A DNA stretch of 15,374 nucleotides from JABFRJ01 sp031365465. GTDB taxonomy: Bacteria > Pseudomonadota > Alphaproteobacteria > Rhizobiales > Hyphomicrobiaceae. The stretch covers positions 1 through 15,374 of the forward strand of contig JANLYD010000226.1 of NCBI GenBank assembly GCA_031365465.1, in the 5' to 3' direction. The notes under the pieces are model-generated. The model worked only from the letters and a program-made list of their open reading frames with translations, did not search any database and had not been told where the DNA came from. The translations under genes were made by a program, and so were the position numbers. Shown here in pieces: positions 1 through 5,362 of the stretch. Position 1 is the first letter of the stretch. Each line of letters begins with the position of its first letter.

Positions 1-2
1 CG

Positions 3-2291
3 CCGAAGTCGCTCGCCCACAACGTCGAACTGGAATATGAGCGCAATGGCGAGCGCTATAACTTCCTCAAGTGGGGCCAGGGCGCGTTCGCCAACTTCCG
101 CGTGGTGCCGCCCGGCACCGGCATCTGCCATCAGGTCAATCTCGAATATCTGTCGCAGACGGTCTGGGTCGCCGAACAGGCCAACGGCAAGAAGATCGCC
201 TACCCCGACACCGTCGTCGGCACCGACAGTCACACCACGATGGTCAACGGTCTGGCTGTGCTCGGCTGGGGAGTGGGCGGCATCGAAGCGGAGGCGGCCA
301 TGCTCGGCCAGCCGCAATCGATGATGATTCCGGAAGTGATCGGCTTCAAATTGTCGGGCCGCATGAAGGAAGGCATCACAGCCACCGATCTCGTGCTGAC
401 CGTCACGCAGATGCTGCGCAAGAAGGGCGTGGTCAACAAGTTCGTCGAATTCTACGGCCCGGGCCTGGAAGCGATGACGCTGGCCGATCGCGCTACCATC
501 GGCAACATGGCGCCCGAGTACGGCGCGACCTGCGGCTACTTCCCGATCGACACCGAAACGCTGGCCTACCTCAAGATGAGCGGCCGCGCCGAAGACCGCA
601 TCGCACTCGTCGAAGAATACGCCAAGACGCAGGGCCTGTTCCGTGCCTCAGGTGCTGCCGATCCAGTGTTCACCGATACGCTGGAACTGGCACTCGAAGA
701 TGTCGTGCCCTCGCTCGCCGGACCCAAGCGTCCAGAAGGCCGCGTGGCGCTCGATGCCGTCAAGACAGGTTTTGCGGCAGCACTCGAAGGCGAATACAAA
801 AAGCCGGCAGCGCTCGGCGCCGCCTTCAAAGTGGATGGCCGCGATTTCGATCTCCATCATGGCGACGTGGCGATTGCGGCCATCACCAGTTGCACCAATA
901 CGTCCAACCCGAGCGTGTTGATCGCCGCCGGATTGCTGGCGCGAAACGCGGTTGCCAAAGGCTTGAAATCAAAACCGTGGGTGAAGACGTCGCTTGCGCC
1001 GGGCTCGCAGGTCGTCGCCGCCTATCTCGAAAAGGCCGGTCTGCAGAAGGATCTCGACGCACTCGGGTTCAATCTGGTCGGCTTCGGCTGCACAACCTGC
1101 ATCGGAAATTCCGGTCCGCTGCCGGCGGAAATTTCCAAGTCGATCCACGACAACGGCATCATTGCCGCAGCCGTGCTGTCGGGCAATCGCAACTTCGAAG
1201 GCCGCGTGAGCCCCGACGTGCAGGCCAACTATCTGGCGTCGCCGCCGTTGGTCGTCGCGTTCGCGCTCGCCGGCAGCGTCTATCGCGATCTTTCGAGCGA
1301 GCCGCTCGGCAACGGTAGCGATGGCAAGCCCGTGTTCCTCAACGACATCTGGCCGTCGAACCAGGAAGTGCAGAAGTTCATCCAGGAAAACGTCACACGC
1401 GCCATTTTCCTCGACCGCTACGCGGACGTGTTCAAAGGCGACGCGGGCTGGCAGAAGGTGCCGGTCACGAAATCGCTGACCTATGCGTGGAACTCGGGTT
1501 CGACCTACGTGCAGAACCCGCCTTACTTCACCGGCATCACCAAGACTCCCGTGCCGATCAACAACATCACCAACGCGCGCATTCTGGCACTGCTCGGCGA
1601 CAAGATCACCACCGATCACATCTCGCCCGCCGGTTCGATCAAGAAAGACAGCCCCGCTGGCGCGTATCTGCTCGAGCATCAGGTGCGTCCCGCCGACTTC
1701 AACCAGTACGGTACCCGCCGTGGCAATCATGACGTGATGATGCGCGGCACGTTCGCCAACATCCGCATCAAGAACGCCATGAACAAGGATGCGGCCGGCG
1801 CGATCAAGGAAGGCGGCAACACCACGCACTATCCATCGGGCAAGGTGATGTCGATCTTCGACGCGGCCGAGCAGTATCGCCGCGAAAGCGTGCCGCTGGT
1901 GCTGTTCGCCGGCATCGAATACGGCAACGGTTCGTCGCGCGATTGGGCCGCGAAGGGCACGACGTTGCTCGGCATCAGGGCTGTGATCGCGCAAAGCTAC
2001 GAGCGCATCCATCGCTCGAACCTGGTCGGCATGGGCGTGTTGCCGCTGGTGTTCGAAGAGGGTCTCTCATGGCAGTCGATCGGGCTGACCGGCGCTGAAA
2101 CGGTGACGCTGGACGGCTTGGCCACGCTCAAGCCGCGCCAGAAGATGATCGCCAAGATCACGTATACCGACGGCGTGACCAAAGACGTGCCGCTGATCTG
2201 CCGGATCGATACCGAAGACGAGATCCACTACTACAACAACGGCGGCATCCTGCAGTACGTGCTCCGCAATCTCGCGGCGGATGCTGCGTGA
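3..2291 (+). CDS. acnA: Aconitate hydratase AcnA (5' end outside window)
   Basis: Aconitase interconverts citrate and isocitrate through cis-aconitate in the TCA cycle, using a cytosolic [4Fe-4S] cluster. The reading frame is open from the window edge (first full codon at 3), so the N-terminus is missing. About 762 residues are visible against roughly 890-900 for AcnA. Visible family motifs are VGTDSHTTM (about 219-245), SCTNTS with the first cluster Cys codon at 891-893, GFGCTTC with two more cluster Cys codons at 1089-1091 and 1098-1100, RRGNHDVMMRGTF (about 1716-1754), and the active-site block YGNGSSRDWAAKG (about 1920-1958). All three cluster ligands and the catalytic Ser/Arg region are intact. 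The motif order matches AcnA/IRP1-type aconitase and not AcnB, which has a different domain order. The gene ends in TGA, followed about 40 bp later by a GC-rich hairpin. Identity is very secure; only the start is unseen. Confidence 0.98.
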   Translation, partial: PKSLAHNVELEYERNGERYNFLKWGQGAFANFRVVPPGTGICHQVNLEYLSQTVWVAEQANGKKIAYPDTVVGTDSHTTMVNGLAVLGWGVGGIEAEAAMLGQPQSMMIPEVIGFKLSGRMKEGITATDLVLTVTQMLRKKGVVNKFVEFYGPGLEAMTLADRATIGNMAPEYGATCGYFPIDTETLAYLKMSGRAEDRIALVEEYAKTQGLFRASGAADPVFTDTLELALEDVVPSLAGPKRPEGRVALDAVKTGFAAALEGEYKKPAALGAAFKVDGRDFDLHHGDVAIAAITSCTNTSNPSVLIAAGLLARNAVAKGLKSKPWVKTSLAPGSQVVAAYLEKAGLQKDLDALGFNLVGFGCTTCIGNSGPLPAEISKSIHDNGIIAAAVLSGNRNFEGRVSPDVQANYLASPPLVVAFALAGSVYRDLSSEPLGNGSDGKPVFLNDIWPSNQEVQKFIQENVTRAIFLDRYADVFKGDAGWQKVPVTKSLTYAWNSGSTYVQNPPYFTGITKTPVPINNITNARILALLGDKITTDHISPAGSIKKDSPAGAYLLEHQVRPADFNQYGTRRGNHDVMMRGTFANIRIKNAMNKDAAGAIKEGGNTTHYPSGKVMSIFDAAEQYRRESVPLVLFAGIEYGNGSSRDWAAKGTTLLGIRAVIAQSYERIHRSNLVGMGVLPLVFEEGLSWQSIGLTGAETVTLDGLATLKPRQKMIAKITYTDGVTKDVPLICRIDTEDEIHYYNNGGILQYVLRNLAADAA

Positions 2292-2331
2292 ACCGATAGC
2301 GGTTGCCCGGCCGGATCGCTCGGCACGGATA

Positions 2332-2353
2332 CCCTCCCCCTCGTGGGGGAGGG
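2332..2353 (+). terminator. GC-rich hairpin after acnA (possible terminator or short repeat)
   Basis: CCCTCCCCC (2332-2340), loop TCGT, GGGGGAGGG (2345-2353) form a perfect 9-bp stem 40 bp past the acnA stop. No T-tract follows (GATTCTTCC), so it is not a canonical intrinsic terminator. Such CCCTCCCCC/GGGGGAGGG hairpins are also common dispersed intergenic repeats in Hyphomicrobiales (recalled knowledge). It may stop or stabilise the acnA mRNA 3' end. Confidence 0.45.
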
Positions 2354-2409
2354 GATTCTTCCTAACTCGAAGCGGCGCAGTCTCAACCATCGCCAATCGT
2401 AAACCTCAT

Positions 2410-2583
2410 TGTCATCCCGTGCGCGGTGCAGCACTCTTGTGGTGCATCGCAGACACGGGACCGCCAAGCCCAGTCCCACTGCCCCGGTCCGAACCTCAGG
2501 CGGTACTCGGAGCCCGGGGCGGTCCCGTGTCTGCACCGCGCCATTCCGCTGTCGCTTCATGCTGCGCTGCGCACGGGATGACA
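2410..2583. repeat. Nested palindromic intergenic element (174 bp)
   Basis: Three inverted repeats are nested concentrically. The outer arms are 2410-2433 and 2560-2583 (24 nt, about two mismatches, beginning TGTCATCCCG and ending CGGGATGACA). The middle arms are 2449-2465 and 2518-2534 (17 nt, perfect, GCAGACACGGGACCGCC and its complement). The inner arms are 2481-2492 and 2507-2520 (GCCCCGG+TCCGA against TCGGA+GC+CCGGGGC, a 2-nt bulge), leaving a loop of about 14 nt. The spacers between outer and middle arms differ in length (15 and 25 nt). The element fills most of the gap between acnA and the next gene and would form a long hairpin in RNA or a cruciform in DNA. It resembles dispersed palindromic repeats of Bradyrhizobium-like genomes; copy number cannot be judged from one window. 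Any ORFs across it are artefacts of the repeat. Confidence 0.8.
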
Positions 2584-2617
2584 CCGAGTTTTAGCCGGCA
2601 GCGCAGGGGAACGCACC

Positions 2618-3481
2618 ATGAGCGACAAAGTCATCATATCCTGTGCGCTGACCGGCGTACTCACCGACCCCAAGCGCTTTCCCGTCCCGGTCACACCGGC
2701 TGAGATGGCGGCCGAAGCCAAGCGCGCGTTCGACGCGGGCGCGGCAATCATGCACGTGCATTTCCGCCAGCAGGGCGCAGGCAAGGGCCACTTGCCGTCG
2801 TGGGAGCCGGCCGTCGCCGTCGAGATCATGGACGCCATCCGCGCCGCCTGCCCCGGCGTCATCCTTAACCAATCCACCGGCTTTCGCGGCCCCGACTATC
2901 AACCGCCGCTCGATTGCCTTCGCGCCGTTCGGCCGGAGATCGCGGCGTGCAACGCGGGTACGCTCAATTACCTGAAGATAAACTCAGATGGCACATGGTC
3001 ATGGCCGCCCGGCATCTTCGACAATTCGCCACCCAAAATCGCGGACTTCCTCGCGGTGATGGAGGAAACCGGCACGCAACCGGAGTTCGAATGCTTCGAC
3101 ACGGGCATCGTGCGCTCCGTCGAAATGTACGTTCGCAACGGCATGTACCGGGGACAGCCGAAATACAATTTCGTGATGGGCGTGGCATCCGGCCAGCCGG
3201 CGGATGTGGACCTGTTGCCGATCCTGCTGCGGCTCATCATGAAAGGCTCGCCGTGGCAGGTGACCGCCATCGGCCGCGCCGAGATCTGGAAGCTGCACCG
3301 TCGCGCCGCCGAACTGGGCGGCCATCTGCGCTCCGGCCTCGAAGACACGTTCTATCTCCCCGACGGCAAGGCCGCGACCTCCAACGGCCAACTCGTGACG
3401 GCGCTCGCGAACATCGCGCGCGACACTGGCCGAGCAATCGCCACCCCAGCCGAAGCGCGGGCGATGATGAAGTTGGAGTGA
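2618..3481 (+). CDS. Beta-keto acid cleavage enzyme (BKACE, DUF849 family)
   Basis: A 287-aa TIM-barrel protein of the 3-keto-5-aminohexanoate cleavage (Kce)/BKACE family. Members use Zn2+ to condense a beta-keto acid with acetyl-CoA, giving acetoacetate and a new acyl-CoA. The Zn ligands are visible at the numbering known from Kce (HVH at 46-48), with the third ligand and catalytic pair in LRSGLED (R238, E242, D243). Other conserved segments are NQSTG (84-88), CNAGTLN (111-117), PEFECFD (155-161) and AIGR (217-220). Length is normal for the family. The position equivalent to Kce Glu14 (ALTGAET in Kce) is Val14 here (ALTGVLT), so substrate handling may differ. The start ATG has AGGGGA 7 nt upstream (2605-2610). 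The palindromic element lies just before it, and no partner genes (CoA-transferase, dehydrogenase) flank it, so the substrate cannot be inferred. Family secure, substrate unknown. Confidence 0.92.
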   Translation: MSDKVIISCALTGVLTDPKRFPVPVTPAEMAAEAKRAFDAGAAIMHVHFRQQGAGKGHLPSWEPAVAVEIMDAIRAACPGVILNQSTGFRGPDYQPPLDCLRAVRPEIAACNAGTLNYLKINSDGTWSWPPGIFDNSPPKIADFLAVMEETGTQPEFECFDTGIVRSVEMYVRNGMYRGQPKYNFVMGVASGQPADVDLLPILLRLIMKGSPWQVTAIGRAEIWKLHRRAAELGGHLRSGLEDTFYLPDGKAATSNGQLVTALANIARDTGRAIATPAEARAMMKLE

Positions 3482-3494
3482 GGGACGCAATTGC

Positions 3495-3531
3495 TTGAGC
3501 TATTGGGATACATAGACTAGTATGGTCTAGT
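3495..3531 (+). promoter_or_regulatory. Candidate promoter with overlapping palindrome for the toxin-antitoxin operon
   Basis: TTGAGC (3495-3500), 17 nt, then TAGTAT (3518-3523) is a plausible -35/-10 pair (4/6 each) upstream of the antitoxin ATG at 3562. ACTAG (3516-3520) and CTAGT (3527-3531) form an inverted repeat with a 6-nt gap, overlapped by TAGAC (3513-3517)/GTCTA (3525-3529). It covers the -10 region. Phd/VapB-type antitoxins usually repress their own operon through such palindromes, so this is a sensible operator, but short palindromes also occur by chance. Confidence 0.4.
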
Positions 3532-3561
3532 TACAGCAAATGTTAACTCCACCATCGACCC

Positions 3562-3852
3562 ATGACCCACGTATGGACCATCGCCGACGCTAAAGCTCGC
3601 CTGTCAGAGATTTTGCGATTAGCAAGCACCGAAGGGCCGCAGCGCATCGGCGCGCAGCGACGCTACGTCGTCGTGCCCGAGGATGTTTGGGACAAGCTAA
3701 ACCCCACGGCTCGTCCGCTAGGTTCGTGGCTTGTCGAGAATATGCCGCGTGCCGTTAAGGAGCTGGATGAGCTGCAACTGGCGGATCGCAACGATCCGCC
3801 TCGCGAGATCCCGTTCGAGGCTGTTTCGCCTCCTCGGAAGAGGAAATCATGA
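3562..3852 (+). CDS. Phd/YefM-family antitoxin
   Basis: A 96-aa protein whose first 45 residues follow the Phd/YefM DNA-binding fold: WTIADAKARLSEILRLA (5-21), then GPQRIGAQRRYVVVPEDVWDKL, matching the family pattern of AK..LSE..., a short beta hairpin and a 'VVV..E.W' strand-helix. The basic and proline-rich C-terminus (about 50-96) would be the flexible arm that wraps and inhibits the toxin. The role inferred is to neutralise the PIN toxin encoded immediately downstream and to autorepress the operon. Its stop overlaps the toxin start as ATGA (3849-3852), a typical translationally coupled arrangement. Codon usage (many A/T third positions, e.g. GCT, CTA, TTA-like codons) is unlike the flanking GC3-rich genes. 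No strong Shine-Dalgarno is seen before the ATG at 3562. Confidence 0.85.
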   Translation: MTHVWTIADAKARLSEILRLASTEGPQRIGAQRRYVVVPEDVWDKLNPTARPLGSWLVENMPRAVKELDELQLADRNDPPREIPFEAVSPPRKRKS

Positions 3853-4271
3853 CCATCCTGCTAGACACTAACGTGATTTCGGAGACCACGAAACGAACAC
3901 CAGATAAGAATGTCCTCCGGTTTCTAGACCAACTTGATCGCGCCTTCGTGTCAGTTGTAACGGTACACGAACTGCATTTTGGCATCTGCCGCTTGCCCCT
4001 GAGCAAACGCCGTACAGACCTCGAAACGGCCGTCCATAGTCTCCTTATCACTTTCGACAAGGCCGTGATCGACATCGACCGAATGCTTGCCCGTCGCGCC
4101 GGAGAGTTGCGCGCCGATGCCGAAGCCAACGGGCGTGTCTTACATCTCGCGGACGCGCTGATTGCGGCCACTGCCTTGGAACACGTCCTTCACCTCGCAA
4201 CACGCAATATTAGCGATTTCAGTGGCCTCGGTCTCAGCGTCATCAACCCCTGGGAAGTCGTATGCACATGA
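3849..4271 (+). CDS. vapC: VapC/FitB-type PIN-domain ribonuclease toxin
   Basis: A 140-aa PIN-domain protein, normal length for VapC. The acidic metal-binding residues are all visible: D6 in LLDTN (4-8), E41 in VTVHELHFG (37-45), D102 in HLADALIAATA (99-109), and D123 in TRNISDFSGLGL (118-129) at the position of the fourth acidic residue. VapC toxins are Mg2+-dependent endoribonucleases, usually cutting tRNA or rRNA and arresting translation until bound by the antitoxin. The RNA target cannot be told from sequence. The 4-nt overlap with the Phd-like antitoxin defines the operon; there is no third gene. The domain mix (Phd-type antitoxin with PIN toxin) is a common hybrid pairing. The intact catalytic set suggests a functional toxin. 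The AT-richer codon choice relative to neighbours suggests lateral acquisition. Confidence 0.93.
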   Translation: MTILLDTNVISETTKRTPDKNVLRFLDQLDRAFVSVVTVHELHFGICRLPLSKRRTDLETAVHSLLITFDKAVIDIDRMLARRAGELRADAEANGRVLHLADALIAATALEHVLHLATRNISDFSGLGLSVINPWEVVCT

Positions 4272-4279
4272 GCCCAGGC

Positions 4280-4301
4280 AAAAAAGGCCGGCGCCCCTTT
4301 T
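4280..4301 (+). terminator. Weak terminator-like hairpin after the toxin gene
   Basis: AAAAGG (4282-4287) and CCTTTT (4296-4301) pair across CCGGCGCC, 10 bp past the toxin stop. The stem is short and the T-run is part of the stem, so this is a tentative end for the toxin-antitoxin operon only. Confidence 0.3.
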
Positions 4302-4498
4302 CCACTCCCCACTTTCCCCTTGCCCTTGACGCGGCGTCACGATAGAAGCTGCAATCGAATTTTGGCCGGGCGCAATGTCCGGTTGTCTTGCCGTCGCGCA
4401 CAACGCCTAGTCAAGCCTTCACCGAAAAATCGAAACCGATCTGGCGCGTTGCAAAGCAGGTGTCCCGGTCGTCTGTTACTGACTCCAAGGACTGAGAC

Positions 4499-4708
4499 AT
4501 GATCAAAGGTACCGTTAAGTTCTACAACGACAAAAAAGGCTTCGGCTTCATTCAGCCCGATGACGGCAGCAAGGACGTGTTCGTCCATGCGACTGCGCTC
4601 GAGCGCGCTGGCATCCACATGCTGAACGAAGGCGACAAAGTTTCCTTCGACACCCAGGAAGATCGCCGTTCAGGCAAAATTGCCGTCGGCAACATCCAGA
4701 AAGACTAA
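4499..4708 (+). CDS. cspA: CspA-family cold-shock protein
   Basis: A 69-aa single cold-shock domain covering the whole protein, of usual length. RNP1 is KGFGFI (13-18) and RNP2 is VFVHATAL (27-34), preceded by GTVKFYN. These bind single-stranded RNA/DNA; such proteins melt mRNA structure and act as RNA chaperones in the cytoplasm. The start ATG has AAGGA (4487-4491) 7 nt upstream. The gene stands alone: 227 bp separate it from the toxin, and a strong intrinsic terminator follows. A long untranslated leader is typical of cold-inducible csp genes, and the upstream gap has room for one, but I could not define its promoter, so cold induction is inference. Several paralogues usually exist per genome, so the symbol denotes the family. 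Confidence 0.96.
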   Translation: MIKGTVKFYNDKKGFGFIQPDDGSKDVFVHATALERAGIHMLNEGDKVSFDTQEDRRSGKIAVGNIQKD

Positions 4709-4735
4709 TCTGGTCCGGTCTTCCGGCTTGATTTG

Positions 4736-4767
4736 TGGCCCTGTCGCAGGACAGGGCCATTTTATTT
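4736..4767 (+). terminator. Intrinsic terminator of the cold-shock gene
   Basis: TGGCCCTGTC (4736-4745), loop GCAG, GACAGGGCCA (4750-4759) make a perfect 10-bp stem followed directly by TTTTATTT (4760-4767). It lies 27 bp after the csp stop. This is a classical Rho-independent terminator. Confidence 0.93.
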
Positions 4768-5129
4768 GTGCGAACCTTGAGTTCGACAGGAGGCTGTCGA
4801 GTGAGCGGCGCGTATCCATGCGCGGGAAGCGCCATTCGACTCGATGCGCCGATAGCGCCGCTGCTTGGATGCGCCGATACGCCATTTGCAATGCGGTGCT
4901 GCGTGCACCATGTAGCGCTACACACATTCGATCGTCGATCAGGTCTCATGCATCCGCGCATGACGGCCACTTGTCTAAAGCAATGGCGCTGTGGCGCTGT
5001 ACAGCACGACGATCTCGGACAACAGGTTCGTTCGATTGGCTGACATCTCGCCCGCGTCACACACTGTGGATGCGCGTGCGCGGTCGCCATGCGACCCGAG
5101 CCGGTATCAATTCAGATTCGGAGGCCGTC
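4768..5129. other. Gene-poor interval with a doubtful 80-aa ORF
   Basis: No confident gene lies between the csp terminator and the next small gene. A GTG at 4801 follows a perfect AGGAGG (4788-4793, 7-nt spacing) and opens an 80-codon frame to TGA at 5043, but its product is Cys/His/Arg-rich, matches no family I know, and its third positions lack the GC bias of real genes here. The interval also has a 12-bp direct repeat GATGCGCCGATA (4843-4854 and 4868-4879) and a 12-bp perfect palindrome TGTAGCGCTACA (4911-4922). It could be a decayed gene or a leader; neither is established. Confidence 0.35.
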
Positions 5130-5354
5130 ATGGCGCGCAGAAAACCTACCGCCCGTGTTGAATTCGTGTCGTTCGACATCGTCTACGAAGACGGCACTCT
5201 ATCGTCGAACCGGAAAATCGCGTCGTCCGAGGTTTCCGGGCTCGATGGCGACTTGGCAGCACAAACGTATTTCGAGGCGCAGGACGCCGACATCGCCGAG
5301 CGCTCGGGCCGGCCGCGCGGCCCCATCAAAACCATCGCCCGCTCGAAGGGCTGA
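5130..5354 (+). CDS. Conserved-looking 74-aa hypothetical protein
   Basis: A 74-aa basic/acidic soluble protein with no signal peptide or membrane segment. It starts MARRKPTARVEFVSFDIVYEDGT, has a beta-strand-like first half (VEFVSFDIVYEDG), a likely helix around LAAQTYFEAQDADIAERSG, and ends in a basic stretch (GRPRGPIKTIARSKG). A perfect GGAGG (5120-5124) sits 5 nt before the ATG, which fixes this start; the longer upstream frame lacks such a site. I have an impression of similar short proteins in Hyphomicrobiales genomes but know no function. The stop lies only 8 bp from the convergent stop of the AsmA-family gene, with no terminator between them. Calling it a real gene rests on the ribosome-binding site, GC3-biased codons and orderly composition. 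Confidence 0.7.
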   Translation: MARRKPTARVEFVSFDIVYEDGTLSSNRKIASSEVSGLDGDLAAQTYFEAQDADIAERSGRPRGPIKTIARSKG

Positions 5355-5362
5355 GCCCCGGC

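Noticed and set aside
71..1318. 415-aa + strand frame overlapping acnA
   Set aside because: Out-of-frame shadow of acnA, very Arg-rich, no motif; the overlapping frame carries the real cluster ligands.
969..2012. 347-aa minus-strand frame inside acnA
   Set aside because: Antisense shadow of the aconitase gene; His/Arg/Val-rich composition and no recognisable domain.
2281..2703. 140-aa + strand frame across the acnA-BKACE gap
   Set aside because: It runs through the hairpin and nested palindrome and into the BKACE gene in the wrong frame; a product of repeat sequence.
4680..5129. Long upstream extension of the 74-aa protein's frame
   Set aside because: Codons before 5130 look random, include the csp terminator, and have no ribosome-binding site, whereas GGAGG sits right before the ATG at 5130.
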